Below are positions 1-8,154 of a stretch of DNA of 64,000 bases, in pieces. The notes under the pieces were generated by a model, which was not told the origin of the DNA, did no database searches, and saw nothing but the letters and a program-made list of their open reading frames with translations. The translations under genes were made by a program, and so were the position numbers. The stretch comes from Fibrella forsythiae (GTDB taxonomy: Bacteria; Bacteroidota; Bacteroidia; Cytophagales; Spirosomataceae): positions 62,001-126,000 of the forward strand of contig NZ_JAFMYW010000003.1 of NCBI RefSeq assembly GCF_017353175.1, in the 5' to 3' direction. Every line of letters starts with the position of its first letter. The first letter of the stretch is position 1.

Positions 1-4
1 GATG

Positions 5-60
5 AGTTGGCCTGCTGCCGCTGATCGCCCAACTGGCAACGTACCTGCAACAGGCCAACT
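5..60. repeat. Inverted repeat downstream of gltX
   Basis: Positions 5-17 pair with 48-60, 12 of 13 bases matching. The loop contains one copy of the AACGTACC octamer. It lies just past the gltX stop and may act as a 3' end or terminator structure, although no T-run is obvious. The upstream neighbour is outside the window. Confidence 0.55.
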
Positions 61-65
61 TCCCC

Positions 66-1604
66 TTATTGTAGTGTCGTCATGGCCGTTTCCAGCCGTT
101 CAATCACACCTGCTTTGCCAACAATTTCCATCGTTAGCATCAGATCAGGTCCTGTTCCCAATCCTGTTAAGGCTAATCGCATGGCCTGCATTACCTTGCC
201 CTGCTTAATACCTGCCTGAGCCAGCGTATCAGACAAGAGGTGTTTGATGGCATCGGCTTCAAACGGTTTTTCAAACTGAACGAGCCGATCGCGGAAGGCA
301 ACCACGGCGCGGCGGGCCTCGTCATTCCATTTGGCCGCCCGCACGGTTTCGTCGAACTCAGTAGGGGCGTAAAAAATGGTTTTGGCCTCTGTGAACAGTT
401 CACTGGCAAACGTGACGCGCTCTTTCAGCAAGGCTACAATCTTCTCTGCTTTTTCGGCCGGACACTCGAATCCGGCGTCCTGCGCCTGTTTTTGCACGGC
501 CGGTGCCAAGTCGGCGTTGGCGTGCTGACGGATGTATTGATGATTGAACCACTTCGCCTTCTCGATGTCGAACCGGGCTCCGGCCTTGTGTATTTTCTCC
601 AGGTCAAAGGCTTCGATTAATTCGTCCATCGTGAACAGTTCCTGTTCAGTGCCGGGGTTCCAGCCCAACAGCGACAGGAAGTTGACTAATGCTTCGGGCA
701 AATAACCATCTTCCCTGAAACCCCGTGCCACGGTGCCCGTAAATGGATCGGTCCACTCGAGTGGGAACACCGGAAAACCACCCAGATCGGCGTCGCGCTT
801 GCTGAGTTTACCGTTCCCTTCCGGTTTCAGCAGCAGGGGCAGGTGCGCAAACTGCGGCATGGTGTCTTCCCAGCCGAGGTAACGGTACAACAGCACATGC
901 AACGGAGCCGACGGTAGCCATTCTTCGCCCCGAATCACGTGGGTGATCCGCATCAGATGATCATCGACTACATTGGCAAGGTGATAGGTTGGCAGGCCGT
1001 CAGATTTGAGTAATACCTTGTCATCAATGGCCGATGAGTGTACATTCACCCAACCCCGCACAAGGTCGTTCAGCCGAACTTCTTCCTTGCGGGGCGTTTT
1101 CAGTCGAATCACGTAGGGCTCGCCACCCTCAATACGGGCTCTCACTTCAGCTTCCGGCAACGTAAGGCCGTTTTTCATCTGCATCCGCGTAATGGAATTG
1201 TATTGCGCGGCGGGGGCATTGGCGGCCTCGAGCCGGGCGCGCATGGCGTCCAGTTCTTCAGCGGTGTCGAAAGCGTAATAGGCTTTACCTTCCTCAACGA
1301 GCCGCAGGGCTTCTTTCTGGTAAATTGCCTTCCGCTCCGACTGCCGGTAGGGCGCGTCTGCACCAACGGGGCCATTAGCCGTTTGGCCCTCATCAATCTG
1401 GATACCAACCCAGCTCAGGGCGTCGATAATGTATTGTTCAGCACCGGGGACAAACCGGTTCTGGTCAGTGTCTTCAATACGAAGCAACATCTGTCCGCCC
1501 ATTTTCCGGGCAAACAGGTAATTATATAGTGCCGTACGAACACCGCCAATATGGAGCGGCCCCGTTGGGCTGGGTGCGAAACGAACGCGGGGTGGAGTTT
1601 GCAT
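66..1604 (-). CDS. gltX: Glutamyl-tRNA synthetase
   Basis: Charges tRNA-Glu with glutamate in the cytoplasm. The 512-residue protein has the class I signature near the N terminus: the HIGH-type motif reads HIGG at residues 18-21. The KMSKS-type motif reads KLSKR at 266-270. Length fits the family. RIEDTDQ at 42-48 is typical of Glu/Gln enzymes. A short polypurine/polypyrimidine inverted repeat separates its start from ridA upstream. The protein looks intact. Whether it is discriminating or also charges tRNA-Gln cannot be read from sequence alone. Confidence 0.97.
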   Translation of the reverse strand: MQTPPRVRFAPSPTGPLHIGGVRTALYNYLFARKMGGQMLLRIEDTDQNRFVPGAEQYIIDALSWVGIQIDEGQTANGPVGADAPYRQSERKAIYQKEALRLVEEGKAYYAFDTAEELDAMRARLEAANAPAAQYNSITRMQMKNGLTLPEAEVRARIEGGEPYVIRLKTPRKEEVRLNDLVRGWVNVHSSAIDDKVLLKSDGLPTYHLANVVDDHLMRITHVIRGEEWLPSAPLHVLLYRYLGWEDTMPQFAHLPLLLKPEGNGKLSKRDADLGGFPVFPLEWTDPFTGTVARGFREDGYLPEALVNFLSLLGWNPGTEQELFTMDELIEAFDLEKIHKAGARFDIEKAKWFNHQYIRQHANADLAPAVQKQAQDAGFECPAEKAEKIVALLKERVTFASELFTEAKTIFYAPTEFDETVRAAKWNDEARRAVVAFRDRLVQFEKPFEADAIKHLLSDTLAQAGIKQGKVMQAMRLALTGLGTGPDLMLTMEIVGKAGVIERLETAMTTLQ

Positions 1605-1628
1605 GAATTGAAGGGAAGGAAGAGGAGG

Positions 1629-1711
1629 AAAGGGACGAGAGGGAAAAAGGAGCTTTGCACCATTACATAGGTACGTGGTATTGCAAACCCATTCCTCCCT
1701 CTCGTCCCTTT
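1629..1711. repeat. Inverted repeat between ridA and gltX
   Basis: A perfect 16-bp arm at 1629-1644 pairs with 1696-1711. The flanking polypurine and polypyrimidine tracts extend the pairing imperfectly to about 1611-1730. The centre contains a further TTTGCA/TGCAAA pairing and a near-octamer GGTACGTG. The outer part touches the ridA stop at 1727. It is one of the family of junction hairpins described under findings. Confidence 0.75.
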
Positions 1712-1726
1712 CTTTCCCTTCTTCCT

Positions 1727-2095
1727 TTATTTAACAGCGATGACGGAAATTTCGACGTTGACGTCTTTAGGCAGGCGGGCTACTTCGACGGTTTCGCGGG
1801 CTGGAAAATCGCCGGTGAAGAAGCTGCCGTATATTTCGTTAATGGCCGCGAAGTTGTTCATGTCTTTCACGAAGATAGTTGCCTTCACCACGTTGGCATA
1901 GTCCATACTGGCGGCGCGAAGAATAGCCCCCATATTCTCCATGACCTTCCGTGTTTCGGCCTGAATATCACCTAGTGGAGCCAGTTCAGCGGCAATCTGA
2001 CCCGATACATATAACGTGTCGCCGATCTTCACGGCCTGACTATACGGTCCGATCGGCGCTGGCGCCTGGTCGGTATAAACAATTTGCTTTGACAT
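1727..2095 (-). CDS. ridA: RidA family reactive imine/enamine deaminase
   Basis: Members of this family hydrolyse reactive enamine/imine intermediates, such as 2-aminoacrylate, released by PLP enzymes. The 122-residue length is typical. The start region has the usual APxPIGPYSQAVKxGDxLYVSGQ pattern, and the conserved Arg of the active site lies in the ARLPKDVNVEI segment near residue 105. Stop at 1727, inside the inverted repeat shared with gltX. It is probably cotranscribed toward gltX, but the hairpin between them could separate the transcripts. Subfamily assignment beyond RidA is not attempted. Confidence 0.93.
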   Translation of the reverse strand: MSKQIVYTDQAPAPIGPYSQAVKIGDTLYVSGQIAAELAPLGDIQAETRKVMENMGAILRAASMDYANVVKATIFVKDMNNFAAINEIYGSFFTGDFPARETVEVARLPKDVNVEISVIAVK

Positions 2096-2199
2096 ATCTT
2101 AATAGAGTCGTAAGTCATCGAGTTTTTACACGACCACAGCGTTGGACCGTTTAAGACTTGAAGGCTTTTTCAGACTTTTTTTGCAAAAGTACGCATCCT

Positions 2200-2793
2200 A
2201 TGGCTACCCACCACCTGATCATCTTTGTTAAGAACCCTATTCCGGGTACGGTTAAGACCCGTATTGCCCGAACGGTTGGTGCTGAAAAAGCCACCGAGGT
2301 ATACCGGCATCTGGTGCAGTATACCCAGCAGATCACCCGCTCCGGCCCATGGCAGAAAGCCGTCTACTACGCTGATTTTATAAACCCTGATGATGGATGG
2401 AACGGCTACAGCAAGTTTCAGCAGGTGGGCGCTGATCTGGGCGAGCGAATGGTCGGCGCTTTCCGTGAACAATTTGCCGCCGGAGCCGAAAAGGCTGTTA
2501 TTATCGGAAGCGATTGCCTGACCATTACGGAGGAGCACCTGTTTACTGCTTTTGCCGCTTTAGATGACGTTGACGCCGTTGTTGGCCCAGCTACTGATGG
2601 AGGATATTATCTGCTGGGCATGAAGCAGTTATTAACCCCTCTTTTTGATAATATGCCCTGGAGCCAGCCCGAACTGCGGTTACTAACTGAGCAGGCGATC
2701 CTGCAGCAAGGTTTAACCTTCGAGCGCTTGCAAGAGCTAACTGACATTGATGAGTGGAGTGATTATGAGCAGGCCACTGGATTAGAAAAGTAA
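2200..2793 (+). CDS. TIGR04282-type glycosyltransferase-like protein
   Basis: A 197-residue protein starting MATHHLIIFVKNPIPGT, which matches the family of GT-A-like nucleotidyl/glycosyl transferases annotated as TIGR04282 (arsenosugar biosynthesis-like). The N-terminal strand with a KxxxPGxVKTR loop, the GSDCLTIT segment and the ATDGGYYLLG motif are all present. The reading frame is open from 2158, but the start at 2200 gives the conserved N terminus. Diverges from ridA across about 100 bp. The true substrate is unknown: many members sit in non-arsenic contexts, and no arsenic gene is near. Confidence 0.8.
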   Translation: MATHHLIIFVKNPIPGTVKTRIARTVGAEKATEVYRHLVQYTQQITRSGPWQKAVYYADFINPDDGWNGYSKFQQVGADLGERMVGAFREQFAAGAEKAVIIGSDCLTITEEHLFTAFAALDDVDAVVGPATDGGYYLLGMKQLLTPLFDNMPWSQPELRLLTEQAILQQGLTFERLQELTDIDEWSDYEQATGLEK

Positions 2794-2855
2794 TGGCAGG
2801 CTTAGGCCAACCAATTACTTCAGTCGCGGGTCGTTGATCAACAAAGTCGACGATT

Positions 2856-3215
2856 ATGAAAAAGATGCTGATCTTTTTTGTCCTCCTGGGCATGATATCC
2901 TGTAAAAGGGAGGCCATGAACGCCAATACCTGTCGCGTAGGCAACCCACTGACGGAGTTGCAATGGCTCAACGATCGGGTGGCTCAGTCGGCTACTCTGG
3001 GCAATCTGGCTGTTTATCAGGCAATATATCAGGGCCAAACCGTCTTTGCGATCCGCTTATACATGGGGCCAGATGCCGGTATTTATAACATCCATCGGTG
3101 CGATGGCTCGGTTATTTGCTCATCCACCATCACTATCGTTGGCGAACAAGGCGACTGTGGCCCCATTCGGAATGAACTAACCAATTCCTTACTGATTCTG
3201 GAAAAGAATCAGTAA
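2856..3215 (+). CDS. Small secreted lipoprotein of unknown function
   Basis: A 119-residue product with a lysine-led hydrophobic signal and a lipobox ending ISC-K (Cys16), so it is probably lipid-anchored. The mature part contains paired cysteines (CRVGNP, RCDGSVIC, GDCGP) and segments TVFAIRLYMG and GIYNIHRCDGS that suggest a small beta-rich domain. No family is recognised with confidence. Its last 17 codons lie inside a perfect 37-bp inverted repeat that extends past the stop, so the end of the coding sequence doubles as the arm of an RNA hairpin. Confidence 0.75.
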   Translation: MKKMLIFFVLLGMISCKREAMNANTCRVGNPLTELQWLNDRVAQSATLGNLAVYQAIYQGQTVFAIRLYMGPDAGIYNIHRCDGSVICSSTITIVGEQGDCGPIRNELTNSLLILEKNQ

Positions 3216-3241
3216 GGAATTGGTTAGTTCATTCCGAATGG
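3163..3241. repeat. Perfect 37-bp hairpin overlapping a gene end
   Basis: Positions 3163-3199 and 3205-3241 are exact reverse complements around a 5-base loop (GGAAA). The left arm codes for the last residues of the small lipoprotein, and its stop is in the right arm at 3213-3215. The converging isomerase gene ends at 3260. This is probably a two-way 3' end for the convergent pair. Confidence 0.9.
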
Positions 3242-3259
3242 CCCGTAGATACCAACACC

Positions 3260-4252
3260 TTACACCAGCCCTTCCTTTAACAAATCGTGAAGGTGAACAA
3301 AGCCGACCAGTTTGCCCGCGTCGGCTACCAGTATCTGGGTGATGTTACGGTTTTGCATGATTTCCAGTGCGGCCACCGCGTAATCGTCGGGTGCTACGCA
3401 AACGGGTTTTTGGGTCATGATATCCCGGGCGCACAGGTGCCTATAATCATCGTGCTGGCTCACCATCCGCCGCACATCACCGTCGGTAATGATACCCAGC
3501 AAGGCCCCGTCGGCACCCTGTACGGCGGTGGCCCCCAGCCGCCCCGCCGACATGGCAAGCATAGTATCGTGGATGCTCTGGTCGGGCCGAACGCACGGGC
3601 ACTGGTTGGCGGGAAACAAATCGCTCACTTTCAGGTAAAGCTTCTTGCCAAGCGACCCGCCGGGGTGATACCGGGCGAAATCCTGCCGGGTAAATCCACG
3701 TGCGGTGAGCAGGGCAATGGCCAGCGCATCGCCCATCGCCATAGCCACGGTGGTGCTGGTAGTTGGGGCCAGATTCAGCGGGTCGGCCTCGTGCGGAGCA
3801 GGAGCCAGCAGCACAAAATCGGCCTGTTTGGCCAGATATGACTCCGATTCGCCCACCAGCGCAATTAATTTAGCCCCTGTACGATGAATTAATGGCACCA
3901 GCACTTTTACCTCAGGCGTATTCCCACTCTTTGAAATAGCCAGCACCAGATCACTGGCCTGTACCATACCCAAATCGCCATGAATGGCATCGGCGGCGTG
4001 CATAAACAGGGCGGGTGTACCCGTCGAATTCAGCGTGGCTACCAGTTTCTGACCAATGAGAGCACTTTTGCCCACACCCGTAACCACCACTCGCCCTGCC
4101 GAGGCCAGAATTGCTTCGACACAGTAATCGAACTGAATATCAAGGTATGCGATCGCCGCACGAATGGCATCGGCCTCAGCCAGCAACACATCGCGGGCAA
4201 TTGATTGTAGATTTTTTGTTAGTTTCAACGTCCGTAAATGCTTAGGTAACAC
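3260..4252 (-). CDS. kdsD: KpsF/GutQ-type D-arabinose 5-phosphate isomerase
   Basis: Interconverts ribulose 5-phosphate and arabinose 5-phosphate, the first step toward KDO for lipopolysaccharide. The 330 residues hold an N-terminal SIS domain (GVGKSALIGQK near 58-68, AISKSGNTPE near 104-113, HPGGSLGK near 197-204) and two C-terminal CBS domains (about 210-330, with ATAVQGADGALLGIITDGD and TQILVADAGKLVGFVHLHDLL). Length fits the family. It is divergent from recQ. The gene symbol is assigned by family; a KDO-independent role is possible. Confidence 0.92.
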   Translation of the reverse strand: MLPKHLRTLKLTKNLQSIARDVLLAEADAIRAAIAYLDIQFDYCVEAILASAGRVVVTGVGKSALIGQKLVATLNSTGTPALFMHAADAIHGDLGMVQASDLVLAISKSGNTPEVKVLVPLIHRTGAKLIALVGESESYLAKQADFVLLAPAPHEADPLNLAPTTSTTVAMAMGDALAIALLTARGFTRQDFARYHPGGSLGKKLYLKVSDLFPANQCPCVRPDQSIHDTMLAMSAGRLGATAVQGADGALLGIITDGDVRRMVSQHDDYRHLCARDIMTQKPVCVAPDDYAVAALEIMQNRNITQILVADAGKLVGFVHLHDLLKEGLV

Positions 4253-4404
4253 GGATGGGTTGTAAATTCGCTAAGTCCGTTCATCCGAACATAGATTAAC
4301 CCTATTAATTCCGGAGTGTATTGTAGTTAAACAACGCCCCCCGTCACACACTTACAAAGATAGATACTCACGCAGGCTCCATTCACCTTCCGTAGTAGCG
4401 TACC

Positions 4405-6636
4405 ATGATGCAGATTGACAATTCCGTCCAGACAACCCTGAAGGAGCGACTAAAAGAAATATTCGGGTTCGGCCAGTTTCGGGGAGACCAGGAAGCGATC
4501 ATCCATAATATACTGTCGGGCCGAAACACCTTTGTCATTATGCCCACCGGGGCAGGCAAATCGTTGTGTTATCAGTTGCCGGCCATTGCTTCCGAAGGAA
4601 CAGCCATCGTTATATCACCGCTGATCGCCCTGATGAAAAACCAGGTCGATCAGCTCAATGCCTTTGGCATTAATGCCCAGTTTCTGAACTCGACCCTCTC
4701 GAAATCCGAGATGACGAAGGTAAAGAAAGATACCCTCAACGGTACGCTGAAACTGCTGTACATCGCTCCGGAATCGTTGACCAAGGAAGAAAACCTTGAT
4801 TTTCTGAAGAAAGCGGTTATTTCATTCGTTGCCATCGATGAAGCGCACTGTATTTCGGAATGGGGCCACGATTTCCGGCCCGAATACCGTAAAATTCGGG
4901 GGATCGTTGATAACATCGGGCACCATTCGGGCCGTATGGGCCTCCCGGTGATTGCGCTTACGGCCACCGCCACGCCGAAGGTGCAGGTCGATATCCAGAA
5001 GAACCTGGATATGGAAGATGCCGATGTCTATAAAACATCCTTTAACCGCAAGAACCTCTACTATGAGATCAAGCCGAAGGTGGATGCCAAAAAGGCATTG
5101 ATCAAATACGTAAAACAGAATAAAGGCAAATCGGGTATCGTGTATTGCCTGAGCCGCAAAACGGCCGAAGATATTGCCGAACTGTTGCGCGTTAACGACG
5201 TAAAAGCATTGCCTTACCACGCCGGGCTCGATCCGCAAACGCGGATGCATAATCAGGATGCTTTTCTGAACGAAGAGGCCGATGTCGTCTGCGCCACGAT
5301 TGCGTTCGGTATGGGAATCGACAAGCCCGACGTTCGGTTCGTGATCCACTACGACGCGCCTAAATCGCTCGAAGGCTATTACCAGGAAACGGGTCGCGCC
5401 GGCCGCGATGGTCTGGAAGGTAACTGCGTGATGTTCTACAGCTACGACGATATCCTGAAACTGGAGAAATTCAATAAAGACAAACCCGTTACCGAGCGCG
5501 ACAATGCCAAACACTTGTTGTCGGAAATGGTGTCGTATGCCAACCTGGGTACGTGTCGGCGGCGGCAACTGCTGGGTTATTTTGGTGAATACGTGGAAAA
5601 AGACTGCGGTTTCTGCGATAACTGCCTGAAACCGACGCCGAAGTTCAAAGCGCAGTCTGAAATTGTCATAGCCCTTCAGGCGGTACTGCAAACCGACCAG
5701 CGATTCGATGTGAGCCACCTGGCCGACGTACTGACCGCCACCGAAAACCAGTATGTGACCAGCTATGAACACGACAAACTCGATCTGTACGGTCAGGGCA
5801 AGTCATTTAGCGAAGATTGCAACGTTTGGTGCTCACTGATCAAACAGATCACGATCCTGGGCTTCCTGGAGAAAGATGTAGACAACTACGGTGTGCTTCG
5901 GCTAACGCAGAAGGGCATGAACTACATTGAAGATCCGTATCCGGTCATGCTTTCGCAGGATCATGATTATGAGCAGCAGACTGCCGATGCCAAAGAAGAA
6001 GCCGATGATGCGGCCGCCCAGGCTGCCAGCGGAGGAAATGCCTACGACGAAGAACTGCTTGGCCTGCTGAAAGCCCTTCGCAAGAAGATTGCCAAAGAAA
6101 AGAACCTGCCGCCCTACGTTATCTTCCAGGATCCATCGATGGAAGAAATGGCCACGACCTACCCCGTCACGCGGGAAGAGATGGCCCAGATCAACGGGGT
6201 GGGCATGGGTAAGGTGCAGAAATTCGGTAAGCCCTTCATCGATCTGATTGCCAAGTACGTTGATGAGAATGAGATCGAGACCGATAAAGATGTTGTGGTT
6301 AAATCGACCGTTAACAAGTCGAAGATCAAGATTTACATCATCCAGCAGATTGACCGGAAAGTAGACCTGGAAGAAATTGCTGAAGCGAAAGGACTTACGC
6401 TCGTAGATTTGGTGGAGGAAGTGGAACACATCTGCTATTCGGGCACCCGCCTGAACCTCGACTATTACATCGATCAGATTATCGACGAAGACCGGCAGGA
6501 AGAGATTTTCGAATACTTTATGCGCGCCGATACCGACAACATTGCCGTAGCGTTAAAAGAATTTGACAGTGACGATTTCACCGAACAGGAACTGCGCCTG
6601 ATGCGCATCAAGTTCCTCTCGGAAGTAGCCAATTAA
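4405..6636 (+). CDS. recQ: ATP-dependent DNA helicase RecQ
   Basis: Unwinds DNA 3' to 5' in recombination and fork repair. The 743-residue protein shows Walker A (MPTGAGKS, 46-53), the DEAH box at 145-148 followed by the RecQ motif 0-type ISEWGHDFRPEY, motif VI with ETGRAGRDG, the zinc-binding cysteines (CRRRQLL then CGFCDNC), an RQC winged helix and an HRDC domain near 545-625. The C-terminal helix-turn-helix-like segment continues to the end. The start has two adjacent ATG codons; the first is used here. Intact. Confidence 0.96.
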   Translation: MMQIDNSVQTTLKERLKEIFGFGQFRGDQEAIIHNILSGRNTFVIMPTGAGKSLCYQLPAIASEGTAIVISPLIALMKNQVDQLNAFGINAQFLNSTLSKSEMTKVKKDTLNGTLKLLYIAPESLTKEENLDFLKKAVISFVAIDEAHCISEWGHDFRPEYRKIRGIVDNIGHHSGRMGLPVIALTATATPKVQVDIQKNLDMEDADVYKTSFNRKNLYYEIKPKVDAKKALIKYVKQNKGKSGIVYCLSRKTAEDIAELLRVNDVKALPYHAGLDPQTRMHNQDAFLNEEADVVCATIAFGMGIDKPDVRFVIHYDAPKSLEGYYQETGRAGRDGLEGNCVMFYSYDDILKLEKFNKDKPVTERDNAKHLLSEMVSYANLGTCRRRQLLGYFGEYVEKDCGFCDNCLKPTPKFKAQSEIVIALQAVLQTDQRFDVSHLADVLTATENQYVTSYEHDKLDLYGQGKSFSEDCNVWCSLIKQITILGFLEKDVDNYGVLRLTQKGMNYIEDPYPVMLSQDHDYEQQTADAKEEADDAAAQAASGGNAYDEELLGLLKALRKKIAKEKNLPPYVIFQDPSMEEMATTYPVTREEMAQINGVGMGKVQKFGKPFIDLIAKYVDENEIETDKDVVVKSTVNKSKIKIYIIQQIDRKVDLEEIAEAKGLTLVDLVEEVEHICYSGTRLNLDYYIDQIIDEDRQEEIFEYFMRADTDNIAVALKEFDSDDFTEQELRLMRIKFLSEVAN

Positions 6637-6642
6637 AAGTTT

Positions 6643-6740
6643 ACTGTTTGCTGTTTACTGTCTTCTGTTGCGCTGCTATGGGCAACATACTTAGCTGTAG
6701 CGGAGCAACAGAAAACAGAAGACAGTAAACAGCAAACAGT
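6643..6740. repeat. 27-bp inverted repeat between recQ and purD
   Basis: Positions 6643-6669 pair perfectly with 6714-6740. Pairing resumes inside after a 7-base slippage (TTCTGTT repeated in one arm). A T-run follows at 6740-6744 and an A-run precedes at 6635-6639, giving terminator character on both strands. It ends only 9 bases before the purD start. Confidence 0.85.
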
Positions 6741-6749
6741 TTTTAAAGA

Positions 6750-8033
6750 ATGAATATACTTATACTTGGCTCTGGCGGGCGGGAACATGCCTTTGCGTGG
6801 AAACTAACCCAGAGTCCTTTGTGCGACAGCCTCTTTGTGGCCCCCGGTAATGCTGGTACGGCTCAAATTGCAACTAATCTGGCATTCGGCTTTTCTGATT
6901 TCCCCGCTATTGCCGAAGCGGTACGTACCCACCAGATTGATCTGGTACTGGTTGGCCCCGAAGAACCGCTGGTGAAGGGAGTAGTCGATTACCTGCGCCA
7001 GCAGCCCGGCATGGCTTCGCTACGCATCGTGGGGCCCGATGCGCTGGGTGCTCAACTCGAAGGCAGTAAAGATTTTTCGAAGCGGTTCATGGCGCAGTAC
7101 AACGTACCCACGGCCTCGTCGCAGACGTTTACCGGCGATACCGTCGAGGAGGGACTAACGTACCTGGAAAGCCATTCATTGCCTATTGTATTGAAGGCCG
7201 ACGGGTTGGCTGCCGGGAAGGGCGTTATTATTGCCGAGAGTGTTCAGGAGGCGAAAGACACGCTGCGGGAAATGCTCGGTGGCCGATTTGGCGAGGCGGG
7301 TCATCGGGTGGTTATTGAGCAGTTTTTGCGGGGAATCGAGCTGTCCGTTTTCGTGTTGACAGACGGGGTGAACTATAAAATTCTGCCCGAAGCCAAAGAT
7401 TACAAGCGTATTGGTGAAGGTGATACCGGCCCGAATACGGGGGGGATGGGTGCTGTATCACCGGTTGTTTTTGCGAATAAAGCGTTTCTTCAAAAAGTGG
7501 AAGAGCGCGTTGTGAAGCCAACACTGGCTGGCCTTCAACAGGAAGGCATTGTCTACAAAGGCTTCATCTTTATCGGGCTGATGAACGTGAAAGGTGAACC
7601 CGTCGTCATTGAATACAACGCCCGCATGGGCGACCCTGAAACAGAAGTAGTCTTGCCTCGGATTCAGACCGATCTGGTTGAATTGCTGGTGGCAACCGCT
7701 GACGGGGAGCTAGACAAAGTGACGATGCAGGTGTCGCCGCAGACGGCCGTTACAACGGTACTGGTGGCTGGTGGATACCCCAATGCATACGAAAAGGGTA
7801 AATCCATCACCGACCTCGACCGGCTGGACGATGTGACGGCTTTTCACGCGGGAACAACCAACCTCGATGGTTCGGTAGTGACCAACGGTGGGCGGGTGCT
7901 GGCCATTACGGCTCTGGCAAACTCGCTCGAGAATGCCGTTCGGAAATCGCAGGAAGCGGCCCGGGCGGTGAGTTATGACGGAAAGTATTTCCGAAAAGAT
8001 ATAGGGCTGGATTTACTCCGGTACCAAGACTAA
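6750..8033 (+). CDS. purD: Phosphoribosylamine-glycine ligase
   Basis: Joins phosphoribosylamine and glycine with ATP to make GAR in purine synthesis. The 427-residue protein begins with the N domain MNILILGSGGREHA, contains the ATP-grasp core (VLKADGLAAGKGV near 149-161, GPNTGGMGAVSP near 228-239, EYNARMGDPETE near 288-299) and the C-terminal GARS_C domain. Length and motifs are normal. The start lies 9 bases after a long hairpin, so translation probably depends on a local promoter in or after that hairpin, or on readthrough from recQ. Confidence 0.97.
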   Translation: MNILILGSGGREHAFAWKLTQSPLCDSLFVAPGNAGTAQIATNLAFGFSDFPAIAEAVRTHQIDLVLVGPEEPLVKGVVDYLRQQPGMASLRIVGPDALGAQLEGSKDFSKRFMAQYNVPTASSQTFTGDTVEEGLTYLESHSLPIVLKADGLAAGKGVIIAESVQEAKDTLREMLGGRFGEAGHRVVIEQFLRGIELSVFVLTDGVNYKILPEAKDYKRIGEGDTGPNTGGMGAVSPVVFANKAFLQKVEERVVKPTLAGLQQEGIVYKGFIFIGLMNVKGEPVVIEYNARMGDPETEVVLPRIQTDLVELLVATADGELDKVTMQVSPQTAVTTVLVAGGYPNAYEKGKSITDLDRLDDVTAFHAGTTNLDGSVVTNGGRVLAITALANSLENAVRKSQEAARAVSYDGKYFRKDIGLDLLRYQD

Positions 8034-8035
8034 GT

Positions 8036-8114
8036 GATTTCGGATTGGGAATTTTGGATTTTGGATTTGTTGCTTACGCCAGTGCATACTCATGCGTCAG
8101 CCCAATCCGAAATC
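8036..8114. repeat. Inverted repeat between purD and the PSP1 gene
   Basis: Positions 8036-8049 and 8101-8114 match perfectly over 14 bp. The spacer carries additional GGATTTTGGATTT-like and AATCCGAAAT-like copies that allow alternative pairings. It is a junction hairpin between two co-directional genes. Confidence 0.75.
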
Positions 8115-8154
8115 CGAAATACCAACTCCCAAATCGTTCTCGTAAACTAAAACC

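Noticed and set aside
5902-6429. Long minus-strand frame inside recQ
   Set aside because: It is antisense to a clear helicase gene; such frames arise from GC-rich codon bias.
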